Part shown: positions 49,376 to 59,148 of the stretch, one piece after another
Position numbering within the stretch: position 1 is the first letter of the stretch
Layout of the letters: the number at the start of each line of letters is the position of its first letter
From: Azospirillum sp. TSH100
GTDB taxonomy: Bacteria > Pseudomonadota > Alphaproteobacteria > Azospirillales > Azospirillaceae
Length of the DNA: 64,000 bases
Reading direction: 5' to 3'
Assembly: GCF_004923295.1 (NCBI RefSeq)
Contig: NZ_CP039637.1
Span: 558,001 to 622,000 of the forward strand
The notes under the pieces: generated by a model
Seen by the model: only the letters and a program-made list of their open reading frames with translations
Database searches by the model: none
Told to the model about the DNA's origin: nothing
Program-made: the position numbers and the translations under genes

Positions 49376-52300
49376 ATGCCATTGAACGACCGGCCCTCCC
49401 CTGCCGCAAACCAACGCGATAGGGCTTTCGTGCGTCACCTCCTGGCGGGGGTGGCGTTGTTCGCCGTTGGCGTCGCCGATCAGGCGCAGGCCGCCGACCC
49501 GACGCAGCTTTCCCGCGTGCTACAGTCCGTGGTCGACATGACCGCCTCGCAGGGGACGTTCCAGGGGGTGAGCGTCGGTGTCGGCTTCGGCAATGGGCAG
49601 ACGTGGCTCGGGGCGGGCGGGTATCGCGACGCTGCGCGCACGCAGCCGCTGAGCCCGAACGATCAATTCCGCGTCGGCAGCCACAGCAAGACCTTCACCG
49701 GAACCGCCGTGCTGCAATTGGTTGACCAGGGGGTGATCAACCTGAACGACACGCTGGCCAAGTGGGCGCCGGAGCTGAAAATCCCCAACAGCGATCAGAT
49801 CTCCATCCGGAATCTGCTGAGCATGACCAGCGGCATCCCGGATTATCTGAATGCGCAGTCGCTGCACCAGGCGAACGCCACCGTCCTTCAGGAATGGAGC
49901 AACTTCTCCAGTCCCAACGGCCCCTATGCCACCGCCAACTACACGCCATCGCAGCTCGTGCAGGCCGTGGTTCAAACGCCGAACCAGACCTATGGCACGA
50001 TCGGCCAGATGAGCTACTCGAACACCAACTTCGCCATCCTCGGCCTCATCGCCGAGCGGGCGTCATGCCAGACCGCAGGCGGTTGCCGCAGCATCGAGAC
50101 TCTGGTCAACGACGGCATCATCAAGCGGCTGGGCCTGACCAACACGGTGTTTCCGACGAACAACCTGTTCACGGCTTCCTATGCCGAGAACGCGCAATAT
50201 GTGATGAACACCGCCAGCGTCTATGGCGGCTCGAACAACACGAGCTACAACGTCACCTTCGCCGACCCGAAGGTGCCATGGGCGGCAGGCGCCATAATTT
50301 CCACCGCGCCGGACGAACTGGTGTGGCTGCGCCAGCTGGCTACCGACGCCCAGGGCCTGCTCTCCCCCGCCACCCAGCTCCAGCGTCTGTACGCGCCGAT
50401 TCCAGGTTCGATCGGCGGCATCCCGGGGCGCTACGGTCTGGCGATCTACTATATGCCTTCGGTCGGCACCGGCACCGAGCTGATCGGCCACAGCGGAGAG
50501 ATCGGCGGCTACACCACCTCGATCTTCTACAGCCCGACGCTGGACGTGGCCTTCGCCGTCGACTTCTCAGGCGGACAGGCGAATGCCGCCTCCTGGTATC
50601 CGCTGTATGGCGCGACCAACCTCTACGGTTCGGCGATCACCAGCCAGGGCAACTTCAATTCCGTGGCGATCCTGTGGGCGCTGGAGCGCAACCTGCGCAT
50701 CGCCATGGAGGCGCAGGGCTCCTGCACCGGCTTCGGCACCGCCAGCCTGATAGCGGGCGGCAGCGCCACCTGCACCGGCGACAGCGTGCGCACGGCGCCG
50801 ATCACGGTCGACAACGGCGCGCTCACCGTCGCGCCGTCCAACCGGACGATCGGGAACTATGTGCTCACCAGCGATTCCACCATGACCTACGCCGAGGTGG
50901 CGCGCCCCTCCATCTCCTTCTTCGGCAGCCAGATGGCGGGCATCGATCTCACAGGCGGCAGCACGCTGACCTTGCAGCCGGGCTCGATCATCGAAATGAC
51001 CGGCGTGTCCTCCGACGCCATCCGCATGAGCGGTTCGGGCAACGCTGTGACTGTGCAGGGCAGCATCCTGGCCTACGGCGCCAACACCGTCGCCATCCGG
51101 GGCGGCGACGCCGCCGACCGGGTGACCATCGCCAGCACCGCGTCGGTGCAGGGTGACGTGGCCCTGGGCGGCGGGGCCAACGAACTGCGCGTGGACGGCA
51201 CCATCACCGGCAACGTGCCCATGGCAGGCAGCGCCACCCGGCTGGAAGGCACTGGCGTCATCACCGGCTCGGTCGGTGGTGGCGGCGTCGTGGCCCCGGG
51301 GCCGGGGATCGGCATGCTGACGGTCGGCAGCTACACCGGCGCCGACACCACGCTGGAGGTTGAGACAGCGTCTGGCGGACGCAGCGACCTGCTGTTCGTC
51401 GCCGGACCCGCGGCCCTGAACGGCGGTGCGCTGCGCGTGACCGCGGGGACGGCGACCGACGGGGTCTACCCGGTGCTTTCGGCGGGCAACCTGACCGGCA
51501 CCTTCGCCTCGGTGACCTCGACCGACCGCACGGCGGTCGGCGCCAGCTATTCGTCCGCCGGCGTCCAGGTGGCGACGGTCAACCCGATCTCCATCGACCA
51601 GGGGACGCGCACCGCCATGCTGGGCATGACGCGCCACCTCGACACGCTGGAGGAGCGCGCTTCCGCCTTCGCCGGGCGCAGCCGGCCGGTGACGGTCGCC
51701 GGTCTGCCTGAGACGAAGGGGCCGACCATGACCGACACCGGAGGCGGATCCGGCAGCGGTCGCGACATCGTCAACGTGGTGCCGCGCGCGCCGGTGGAAC
51801 TGAGCGGCGATCGCGGTGCTGCGCTGTGGAGCAAGGCGTTCTACAATGTCGGCCAGCTCGCGTCGAAGGACGGCGAGGCCGGTGCCAATGCGCACGGCAT
51901 CGGCATCGCGGTCGGTGCGGACGTGGCGGTGACCGACAGCGTGGGGGTGGGCGGCATGGTCGCCTATCACGACCTCGACTCCAAGGGCCGGGACGGCAGC
52001 GGCGCCGAACTGGAGTCCCATGCCTACTATGCCGGCCTGTACGGCGTCGCCCAGGTCGGAGACTACACGATGGACGCCTCGCTGCTGGCCGGCTTCGGCA
52101 ACAACGACACCAAGCGCCCGACCTTCGTCGGCGGCACCCTGCTTCAGGCGACCGGCGGCTATGACGACGCGCGCGTGGCGGCGCGGCTGGCCGTCAGCCG
52201 GGCCTTCGACGCCGAAACCGCCACACTGGTGCCGCGCCTTGCGCTGTCCTGGTCGCACCTGCACAGCGACGGCTATACCGAGTCCGGTGCCGGCGCAGGG

Positions 52301-52645
52301 TCGCTCAGCGTCGACAGCCGGTCGGCCAGCCAGCTGCGCTCCGAGGCGTCGCTGGCGGTGCGCCGGACTTTCGACGTGGACGGCGGCATCCTGTTCACCG
52401 AACTGCGGGCCGGCGTGGCCCACGAAACCATGCTGGGCGGGCGCGACGCCACCGTGCGCCTGTCGGGCTTGGGCACGGCCTTCGGCGTCCGCGGCAACGA
52501 CGCCGACGGCTGGGTGTTCCCGGTCGCCGCACGGCTGGAGACCAAGGCGGCGGACGATGTCGGCATGTTCGCCTCGTACGGTGGCGAGTTCTCCAGCAGG
52601 TACACCGACCATCGCTTCAATGCCGGTGTGCGCATCCGTTTCTGA
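49376..52645 (+). CDS. Autotransporter with serine beta-lactamase/esterase-like passenger
   Basis: A 1,089-residue secreted protein. A long signal peptide ends near ADQAQAA (residue 40). Residues ~45-410 form a class C beta-lactamase/D-peptidase-like domain: SxxK at Ser102-Lys105 (SHSK), Tyr214-Ser-Asn216 (YSN), and His372-Ser-Gly (HSG in place of KTG). A repeat-rich beta-helix-like stretch (~450-700) with many Gly, Thr and Val follows. The last ~280 residues form an autotransporter barrel ending in the aromatic Phe (RIRF). ATG 49376 has GAGGG at proper spacing; ATG 49367 has none. It is the first gene of the plus-strand arm, divergent from the main synthetase. A surface serine hydrolase could trim or inactivate the D-residue-containing lipopeptide; that is inference. 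Confidence 0.9.
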   Translation: MPLNDRPSPAANQRDRAFVRHLLAGVALFAVGVADQAQAADPTQLSRVLQSVVDMTASQGTFQGVSVGVGFGNGQTWLGAGGYRDAARTQPLSPNDQFRVGSHSKTFTGTAVLQLVDQGVINLNDTLAKWAPELKIPNSDQISIRNLLSMTSGIPDYLNAQSLHQANATVLQEWSNFSSPNGPYATANYTPSQLVQAVVQTPNQTYGTIGQMSYSNTNFAILGLIAERASCQTAGGCRSIETLVNDGIIKRLGLTNTVFPTNNLFTASYAENAQYVMNTASVYGGSNNTSYNVTFADPKVPWAAGAIISTAPDELVWLRQLATDAQGLLSPATQLQRLYAPIPGSIGGIPGRYGLAIYYMPSVGTGTELIGHSGEIGGYTTSIFYSPTLDVAFAVDFSGGQANAASWYPLYGATNLYGSAITSQGNFNSVAILWALERNLRIAMEAQGSCTGFGTASLIAGGSATCTGDSVRTAPITVDNGALTVAPSNRTIGNYVLTSDSTMTYAEVARPSISFFGSQMAGIDLTGGSTLTLQPGSIIEMTGVSSDAIRMSGSGNAVTVQGSILAYGANTVAIRGGDAADRVTIASTASVQGDVALGGGANELRVDGTITGNVPMAGSATRLEGTGVITGSVGGGGVVAPGPGIGMLTVGSYTGADTTLEVETASGGRSDLLFVAGPAALNGGALRVTAGTATDGVYPVLSAGNLTGTFASVTSTDRTAVGASYSSAGVQVATVNPISIDQGTRTAMLGMTRHLDTLEERASAFAGRSRPVTVAGLPETKGPTMTDTGGGSGSGRDIVNVVPRAPVELSGDRGAALWSKAFYNVGQLASKDGEAGANAHGIGIAVGADVAVTDSVGVGGMVAYHDLDSKGRDGSGAELESHAYYAGLYGVAQVGDYTMDASLLAGFGNNDTKRPTFVGGTLLQATGGYDDARVAARLAVSRAFDAETATLVPRLALSWSHLHSDGYTESGAGAGSLSVDSRSASQLRSEASLAVRRTFDVDGGILFTELRAGVAHETMLGGRDATVRLSGLGTAFGVRGNDADGWVFPVAARLETKAADDVGMFASYGGEFSSRYTDHRFNAGVRIRF

Positions 52646-52706
52646 GCACGCCGTTCCCAATGGTTTCGCTAGGCCTCTCCTCCTGACGTGAAGGACGAAC
52701 AGTTCC

Positions 52707-53279
52707 ATGACCAACGATCAACACGACACCACGCCCCACACCGAACCGCAAGAGTTGCAGGCCGATGTCGGCATCGACCGCCAGGCCAACGACATCGTCG
52801 CCAAGCACGCCAAATGGGCCGCCGGACTCGGCCTGATCCCGGTTCCCGGCGTCGATCTGGCGGCGATCACCGCCGCTCAGTACAAGATGCTCCATGAACT
52901 GGCCGACCTCTTCGAGGTGCCGTTCCCGAAGGAGCGCATGCGCGCCGCGATCAGCGCCCTGCTGGGCGGCGGCGTTCCGTTCCTGCTGAGCACCGGCGCC
53001 CTGGGCTCGCTGGCCAAGTCGATCCCGGTGATCGGGTCGCTGGCCGGCATGGCGGTGATGCCGTCGCTGGCCGCCGCCACCACGCTGGCCCTGGGCCGGG
53101 TGTTCACCACCCATTTCGCGACCGGCGGCACCCTGCTGGACTTCAACATCGAGTCGTTGCGCAAGCACTTCGAGACGGAACTCGCGAAGGCCAAGCACGA
53201 CGCGCACTCCATCGTCGAGAAGGCCACCGAGGACAAGGCGGCGAAGAAGGATCTCAAGCCCACGCCCGCCGTGAACTGA
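52707..53279 (+). CDS. DUF697-type membrane protein
   Basis: A 190-residue protein. About residues 20-60 carry the pattern DIVAKHAKWAAGLGLIPVPGVDLAAITAAQ typical of DUF697/YcjF-like proteins, followed by two hydrophobic segments (ISALLGGGVPFLL and IPVIGSLAGMAVMPSLAAATTLALG) and a charged Lys/Glu/Asp-rich tail. AAGGA lies upstream of the ATG. Family members are inner-membrane proteins often tied to GTPases or envelope stress. It sits 61 bases behind the autotransporter gene in the lipopeptide cluster. Confidence 0.7.
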   Translation: MTNDQHDTTPHTEPQELQADVGIDRQANDIVAKHAKWAAGLGLIPVPGVDLAAITAAQYKMLHELADLFEVPFPKERMRAAISALLGGGVPFLLSTGALGSLAKSIPVIGSLAGMAVMPSLAAATTLALGRVFTTHFATGGTLLDFNIESLRKHFETELAKAKHDAHSIVEKATEDKAAKKDLKPTPAVN

Positions 53280-53323
53280 CATAGCCAACCGTCGGTACGG
53301 CCTCCGCACGGATGATCCGTTCC

Positions 53324-53358
53324 CTGGGGTGCGTGCGCTGCGCGTGCACGCACCCCAG
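53324..53358 (+). terminator. Strong hairpin after the DUF697 gene
   Basis: CTGGGGTGCGTGC (53324-53336) and GCACGCACCCCAG (53346-53358) are exact reverse complements with a 9-base loop. It is 45 bases past the stop; the sequence after it is only weakly T-rich (CGGTGTTTGTG). It probably terminates or attenuates transcription before the small membrane protein and SPFH genes. Confidence 0.65.
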
Positions 53359-53410
53359 CGGTGTTTGTGCCGGACGCGTCCGGATCCGGTCTGCTTTGGG
53401 AGGCGCCATA

Positions 53411-53617
53411 ATGGGACAACTCATCTACCTCGCGCTGTGCATACTGGTCGGGCTGTTCGCCATCGGTCAGCGCGGCGGTTTTTTCCTGTACTTCCTCCTG
53501 TCGATGGTGCTGTCGCCGCTGCTGTCGCTGCTCATCCTCGTCATCGCCACTCCGGTCCTGAACAAGGATATGCAGCGCGGCTCCCGTTGGCACCCGCTGC
53601 CGCCATCGTCGCGATGA
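53411..53617 (+). CDS. Small two-helix membrane protein (68 aa)
   Basis: A 68-residue protein with GGGAGG seven bases before the ATG. Two hydrophobic segments are visible: LIYLALCILVGLFAIG and FFLYFLLSMVLSPLLSLLILVIATPVL, ending in a short polar tail. The N terminus is short, so a hairpin in the inner membrane is likely. The pattern resembles tiny proteins often found with SPFH or stress genes, but I do not recognise a named family. It lies 49 bases before the SPFH gene. Confidence 0.65.
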   Translation: MGQLIYLALCILVGLFAIGQRGGFFLYFLLSMVLSPLLSLLILVIATPVLNKDMQRGSRWHPLPPSSR

Positions 53618-53666
53618 GCGGACCAGCCACCGACCGACCGCTTCCGCCGCAGCAGACCCCAGGATC

Positions 53667-55028
53667 ATGACCGACCACGCAGCCCCCGCCGCCTCCGCAA
53701 CCCCATACGCCCGCCTTGCGCGCGCCGCACCGGTCAGGTGGTTGCGGTCATGGGGCGCGGCACACCGGCGCGACCTTCTGCTGGGCACGCTGGTCTTCCT
53801 GTTCGTCGCGGTTTATCTGGCCCCGAACATGCTGGTCAACGTCCCCACCGGCTATGCCGGGGTGATCTGGCGCCGGTTCGGCGGCGGCACCGACGTTAAG
53901 ACCACGCTGAAGGAAGGCATCTCGGTGATCTGGCCATGGGACAAGGTCACCTTCTACGATATGCGCCTTCAGGTGAAGACTGAGGAGTACGAGGCCATCG
54001 CCAGCGACGGCCTGCACATCAAGCTGACCGCCACCTTCCGCTTCAACCCCAATCCCGACACGCTGGGCTACCTGCACAAGACGGTGGGGCCGAAATATGT
54101 GGAGGTGCTGCTGGTGCCGAGCATCGGTTCCGTCGTCCGGCGCGAGGTATCGAAGTATCTGGCGCGCGAGATCTACGGCGTGCACCGTGTGCAGCTCCAG
54201 AACGACATCTACGAGGGTGTGATCAGCACCGGCAACAAGAACCAGATCTCCGCCGCCCAGCCCCACCCGGACACAGGAAACGTCTTCATCGGCCCGCCGA
54301 CGCCGGACGCCGCCGCACCCGCGGATCACAAGGCCGGAAGCGCCGTGCCCGGTGGTCCCTTCGACTCCGACAACTACATCGAACTGGCCGACGTGCTGAT
54401 AAGCGGCGTGGTGCTGCCCGACCGCGTCCGTGCCGCAATCGAGCGCAAGGAGGAGCAGGACCAACTGGTCCAGGAATACACCTTCCGCCTGGAGCGCGAG
54501 CGTTTCGAGAGCCAGCGCAAGGCCATCGAGGCGCAAGGCATCCGCCAGTTCCAGGAGACGGTGCAGGCCGGCATTTCGGAAAACTACCTGAAATGGCGCG
54601 GCATCGAGGCGACGCTGCGTCTCGCCCTGTCGAACAACGCCAAGGTGGTGGTGATCGGCGGCCAGAACGGGTTGCCACTGATCCTCAACACCAACGACCA
54701 GCCGACCGCCGGCAAACGTCCGCCTGCCGAACCCTCCGCGTCGGAGGCGACCACCGGCACCCTCGACCTGTCCTTGCACGGCAACAATCTGCCGATGGAC
54801 GAGCAGCCCCCCGCCATCCACCCCGCTCCCTCCCGGTCCACCCCGGCGCCGGCGAGCAGCCCGGATAAGGCAGCAGATAAGGGAACGGACAAGACGGCAG
54901 GTGTGGTGCCGGCCGAAAGTGCGCCGCTGCCACCGGTGCTCTCGCCATTGGAAGGCGTGGCGGGCACCGCCGACCTGTTCGACACGGTCCGCCGGACGCT
55001 GGACGGCACCCTCGGCAACAAACCGTGA
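53667..55028 (+). CDS. SPFH/Band 7 (prohibitin-like) membrane protein
   Basis: A 453-residue protein with one N-terminal membrane helix (LLLGTLVFLFVAVYLAPNMLV, ~38-58), then an SPFH domain (YAGVIWRRFGGGTDVKTTLKEG; YDMRLQVKTEEYEAIASDGL) to about residue 210, a coiled-coil segment ERKEEQDQLVQEYTFRLERE, and a disordered Pro/Ala/Ser-rich tail from about 340 to 430. Such proteins form large rings that organise membrane patches. Next to a lipopeptide synthetase it may protect the producer's membrane or scaffold the assembly line; the sequence alone does not show this. Confidence 0.85.
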   Translation: MTDHAAPAASATPYARLARAAPVRWLRSWGAAHRRDLLLGTLVFLFVAVYLAPNMLVNVPTGYAGVIWRRFGGGTDVKTTLKEGISVIWPWDKVTFYDMRLQVKTEEYEAIASDGLHIKLTATFRFNPNPDTLGYLHKTVGPKYVEVLLVPSIGSVVRREVSKYLAREIYGVHRVQLQNDIYEGVISTGNKNQISAAQPHPDTGNVFIGPPTPDAAAPADHKAGSAVPGGPFDSDNYIELADVLISGVVLPDRVRAAIERKEEQDQLVQEYTFRLERERFESQRKAIEAQGIRQFQETVQAGISENYLKWRGIEATLRLALSNNAKVVVIGGQNGLPLILNTNDQPTAGKRPPAEPSASEATTGTLDLSLHGNNLPMDEQPPAIHPAPSRSTPAPASSPDKAADKGTDKTAGVVPAESAPLPPVLSPLEGVAGTADLFDTVRRTLDGTLGNKP

Positions 55029-55128
55029 GCGCGCCATGCCGGTTGCCTCCGACCATTTCGTCGATGCCGATCGGCATCGGCCTCAGCCCATGCTTCCAAG
55101 CCCCCATCGTTCGAGCGGAACCCTGCCA

Positions 55129-58100
55129 ATGCTCACGCGCGACAACATCAAGGACGTCTACCCCCTGACCCCATTCCAGGAGGGAATTCTCTACCATGAC
55201 ATTGTCGATCAGGGCGCCATCGCCGACGAGCCGCGCGCCTATTTCCAGCAATTGGCGTTTCGTGTCCGCGGCCCCCTCGACATCGACGCCTTCGAGGCGG
55301 CGTGGCGCCACCTGATCGCCCGCCATGACATCCTGCGCACCGTGTTCCGCGTCGCCGGCAATGAACGGCCGTTGCAGGTGGTGCTGAAGGCGCGCGATTT
55401 CGCGCTCGACCGGCTCGACCTCAGCGGGGCGGAGAGTGCGGACCGGGCGGCCGCCCTGGCGGCCTTCGTGGAGGAGCAGCGCCGCCGGCCGCTGGCGCTC
55501 GACCACGGGCCGCTGATGCGGGTTGCCTGCGCGCGCCTGGGCGTGGACGAGCATGCGGTTGTCTGGAGCTTCCATCACATCCTGATGGATGGCTGGTGCA
55601 TCGGCATCGTGCAGGAAGAGCTGGTGGACGCCTATCAGTCCTTCGCCGCCGGGCGCATGCCTGACAAGCGGCCGGCCTTGCAGTTCGGCAGCTTCGTGCA
55701 GTGGGTGGAAACCCGCCGTGGCGAGGGTCCGCTGGCCTTCTGGACGCGCTATCTGGCGGGGTATGAGACGGCGCTCGACCTGCCGTGCCAGCGGCCGGTG
55801 CCGCTGCCCGGCGCGCGCGCGCCGCGGACGCACGAGCTTCGCCTCGAACCCGATCTCACCGCCCGCCTGCGGACGCTGGCCCAGGAGCAGGGGGTGACGC
55901 CGAACACGCTGCTGCAGGCCCTGTGGGGGCTGGTTCTGGCCAAGCACAACAACACCCGCGACGTGGTGTTCGGCAGCGTCGCCTCGACCCGCTCGCCCGA
56001 TCTGGCCGGCAGCGAGACCATGGTTGGCCCCTGCATCGGCATGCTGCCGCTGCGCGTGCGCTACGAGGCGGGGGAAAGTCTGCGCGATCTGCTGCGCCGC
56101 ATGCGCGGCGAGGCGCTGGACTGGCTGGACAACGTGCACGCACCGCTGGCCGAGATCCAGGCCCGCAGCGCCCTGCGTGCCGGCCTTTTCGGGCATTATT
56201 TCGTCTATGAAAACTACCCGCTGGACGAGCGCTTCCACGGTGACACGCAGGAACTGGCGCCCGGCGTGACCATCGGCGACATCGACGTTTTTCTTACCAA
56301 CAACTACGACTTCTACGTCCGCGCCGTTCCTGGCGACCGTCTGCGCGTGGAATTCGAATACAACGCCCGCGCCGTCGATCCCTCGGCGGTGGAGGCGCTG
56401 GCTGGCCGGCTCGCCCATTTGGCATCGTTGGTGGCGGCGGAGCCCGACCGGCCGCTTGACGCGCTGTCGCCGCTGACCGGCGCGGAGCGCGCCACAATCC
56501 TCGACTCCTGGAGCCGTGGCCCCGTTGCCGCCCGCATCGCCGCCACGGTGCCGGAGTTGCGGGCCGCCGTGCTCGCGACCGGTGGCGACCGCCCGGCGGT
56601 GCGCAGCCGCAACGGCACGCTCAGTCACCGCGCGTTGCAGGACCGCGCCGAAGCGCTGGCCCGCCATCTGCACCGTGAGCACGGCCTCACCGCCGGCAGC
56701 GCCGCGGCCATCCTGGCCGAGCCCGGCGAGCCGATGCTGCGCGCCATGCTCGCCTGCCTGATGCTGGGTGCGGCCTTCGTCCCCGTCGATCCGGCCACGC
56801 CGCCGAAGCGCCTGCGCCACATGCTGGCCGACAGCTATGCCGCGGTGTTCCTCACGCCGTCGCCCGACAAGGTGACGGAGGCCGCAGGGAGCGTGCCTTT
56901 GGTTGCGCTGTCGCCAGTGGGAAGCCTGCTGGAAAAGACCGTGCCGGAAACCGGGAGCGGCATGCCGCTGCCGCCGGTGCCGGAGGACGCGCCCGCCTAC
57001 ATCATCTACACCTCCGGCACGACCGGCGAGCCCAAGGGCGTGAAGGTTGGGCAGCGCTCGCTGCTCAACTATGTCGGCTGGCTGCGCCGCGACCTGGGCA
57101 TCGGTCCCGATGACGCAACGGCATTGGTCACCTCCGCCGCCTTCGACCTCGGCTATACCGGCGTGTTCGGGGCGCTTCTGCTGGGTGGCTGCCTGACCCT
57201 GCTGGACGAGGAGGAGCGGCGCGACCCCGAACGGGTGATGCAGGTAGTGGTCGACAACGGCGTTACCTTCCTGAAGGCGACACCGTCCTACCTGAACATG
57301 CTGCTGGCTTCGCCGGCCGGGCATCGCTTCGCCGCGGCCGAGGCCCTGAAGCTGGTCCTGCTGGGCGGTGAGCCGCAGAACTTCGACGATCTGCAGGCGC
57401 TCAGGCGGCTGCTGCGGCCGGAGCTGCGCATCTACAACCATTACGGCCCGACCGAGGCGACCATCGGCTGCGTCGCCGGTCCACTCGATGACCTGATCGG
57501 CGTCGCGGGCGCGCCGCAACGCATTGGCCGGCCGATCGCCGGAGCGCGCGTGCTGCTGGTCGATCACACGCTGAACCCGGTGCCGACGGGCGTGCCGGGC
57601 GAACTGCTGGCGGGCGGGGAATCGCTGGCGCAGGGCTACACCAGCCCCACTCCGGCCGACGCCGCGCGCTTCACCACTCTGCCCTGGCTGGGTGGCGAGC
57701 GCGTCTATCGCACCGGCGACTTCGCGGTGTGGCAGGCGGATGGCAGCATCGTCTTCCTCGGCCGGCGTGACGATCAGGTGAAGATACGTGGCCACCGTAT
57801 GGCGCTCAGCGGCATCGAGGCGGCGCTGCGCGACTCCGCCGGCATCAAGGATGCCGCCGTACTGATTGACCGCAGCAGCCCCCACCAGGCCGAGTTGACC
57901 GCTTTCCTGATCGCCCGTGACGGCAGCGGACCGCCGACCCCGGCGGCCCTGCGTGCCGACCTCGCCCAGCGGCTGCCGGAACCGATGATCCCCAGCCATT
58001 TCGTGATGGTGGGCCGCTTCCCCATGACGGCCAACGGCAAGATCGACCGGACCGCTCTGACCGAGCACAGCCGCGCCCGGCCACCCGTTGCAACACCGGC

Positions 58101-59094
58101 GGAAACCGGCACCGCGACCGAAGAGGCGCTGCGCGCCGTCTGGAAGGAGATCCTGTTCGTCGAGTCCATTGGGCTGGACGACGATTTCTTCGCGCTGGGC
58201 GGCCACAGCATCAAGGCGATCCTGTTGATCGCCAAGATCCGCACCGGGCTGAAGAAGACCATCACCATCCGTGACCTGTTCGACAACCCGACCATCCGCC
58301 GCCTCGCAGTTCTGCTCGACAACGCAGCGGCAGGAATGGGGCGGGGAGCAGGGCAGGGCGCTACGGCCCGCAAGGCGCTCGTGCTCCGTACGGCGCCGGC
58401 CGGCGCGCCGGCGGCGCTGTTCCTGCCGGCGGTGCTGGGTACCTCGACGCTCTACAAGGAGCTGACTCAGGCGCTGAAGTCCGAGGTGACCTGCTGGGGC
58501 GTGCAGTGCCCCGGTTTCGATCGCGAGGAAGCCTTCGCACTTTCCATCGACGCGCTGGCGGATCGCTTCGCCGCCGAAGCGGGAACCTTGAAGGGGGAAG
58601 GGCCGCTGCGGCTGGTCGGCTGGTCGTTCGGCGCGCATGTGGCGCTGGAAACCGGGCGTCGGCTGGAAGCGGCGGGGCGCACGGTGCGGCTCGTGCTGAT
58701 CGACGCGGCGCCCGGCCGCCCGGCCGACACGGAGCCCCCCTTCACCAGCTTCTCCGAGCTGCGCGCCCAGCCTTATTGGAATCGCGTGCTGTCGATTCTC
58801 ACGGAGAACCTGTCGCCCGCCGAAGTGGCGCGGCTGGAGCGGCTGGCCGGACACAACGCGGGTCTGCTGACGGGATACGCCGCACAGGGCAGGGTCGCCG
58901 CCGACATCACCGCCATCGAGGCGATCGACAACCCGCAACCGGCCTGCATGCAAGGGTTCACCGCGCTGACCAGCGGGCGGGTGACGGTGCACCGTGTGAC
59001 GGGCGACCATTACTCGATGTTCCACCCGCCGCATCTCGCGCAGGTGCTGCGCGTGCTGGACGCCGCCTTGGCTGCGGAATCGATGGCGGGCTGA
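55129..59094 (+). CDS. Terminal NRPS module C-A-T-TE
   Basis: A 1,321-residue synthetase. C ~5-440 begins with DNIKDVYPLTPFQEGILYH, a start typical of condensation domains that follow an epimerase, and has HHILMDG at about 148-154. A ~460-960 (YTSGTTGEPKG, NGKIDR); carrier ~985-1060 (GGHSIKA, Ser 1027); TE ~1080-1320 with Ser1166 in GWSFG and His1294 in GDHYSMF. The A pocket read by eye is D-L-T-K-L-G-H-I-G, which fits Asp or Asn. ATG 55129 was preferred because it directly precedes the natural domain start; ATG 55036 and 55090 are alternatives. The TE releases the chain by hydrolysis or macrocyclisation. Its gene is on the other strand from the other synthetases, six kilobases from the big one. 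Confidence 0.94.
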   Translation: MLTRDNIKDVYPLTPFQEGILYHDIVDQGAIADEPRAYFQQLAFRVRGPLDIDAFEAAWRHLIARHDILRTVFRVAGNERPLQVVLKARDFALDRLDLSGAESADRAAALAAFVEEQRRRPLALDHGPLMRVACARLGVDEHAVVWSFHHILMDGWCIGIVQEELVDAYQSFAAGRMPDKRPALQFGSFVQWVETRRGEGPLAFWTRYLAGYETALDLPCQRPVPLPGARAPRTHELRLEPDLTARLRTLAQEQGVTPNTLLQALWGLVLAKHNNTRDVVFGSVASTRSPDLAGSETMVGPCIGMLPLRVRYEAGESLRDLLRRMRGEALDWLDNVHAPLAEIQARSALRAGLFGHYFVYENYPLDERFHGDTQELAPGVTIGDIDVFLTNNYDFYVRAVPGDRLRVEFEYNARAVDPSAVEALAGRLAHLASLVAAEPDRPLDALSPLTGAERATILDSWSRGPVAARIAATVPELRAAVLATGGDRPAVRSRNGTLSHRALQDRAEALARHLHREHGLTAGSAAAILAEPGEPMLRAMLACLMLGAAFVPVDPATPPKRLRHMLADSYAAVFLTPSPDKVTEAAGSVPLVALSPVGSLLEKTVPETGSGMPLPPVPEDAPAYIIYTSGTTGEPKGVKVGQRSLLNYVGWLRRDLGIGPDDATALVTSAAFDLGYTGVFGALLLGGCLTLLDEEERRDPERVMQVVVDNGVTFLKATPSYLNMLLASPAGHRFAAAEALKLVLLGGEPQNFDDLQALRRLLRPELRIYNHYGPTEATIGCVAGPLDDLIGVAGAPQRIGRPIAGARVLLVDHTLNPVPTGVPGELLAGGESLAQGYTSPTPADAARFTTLPWLGGERVYRTGDFAVWQADGSIVFLGRRDDQVKIRGHRMALSGIEAALRDSAGIKDAAVLIDRSSPHQAELTAFLIARDGSGPPTPAALRADLAQRLPEPMIPSHFVMVGRFPMTANGKIDRTALTEHSRARPPVATPAETGTATEEALRAVWKEILFVESIGLDDDFFALGGHSIKAILLIAKIRTGLKKTITIRDLFDNPTIRRLAVLLDNAAAGMGRGAGQGATARKALVLRTAPAGAPAALFLPAVLGTSTLYKELTQALKSEVTCWGVQCPGFDREEAFALSIDALADRFAAEAGTLKGEGPLRLVGWSFGAHVALETGRRLEAAGRTVRLVLIDAAPGRPADTEPPFTSFSELRAQPYWNRVLSILTENLSPAEVARLERLAGHNAGLLTGYAAQGRVAADITAIEAIDNPQPACMQGFTALTSGRVTVHRVTGDHYSMFHPPHLAQVLRVLDAALAAESMAG

Positions 59095-59104
59095 TCGCCG
59101 ATGC

Positions 59105-59144
59105 GGCAGCGCCCTTCTCCCGGTCAGGGGGGAAGGGCGCTGCC
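59105..59144. terminator. Bidirectional terminator hairpin
   Basis: GGCAGCGCCCTTC (59105-59117) and GAAGGGCGCTGCC (59132-59144) are exact reverse complements, a 13-bp stem around a 14-base loop, located between the convergent NRPS and oxygenase genes. No T-run is present on either side. Confidence 0.7.
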
Positions 59145-59148
59145 GGAC

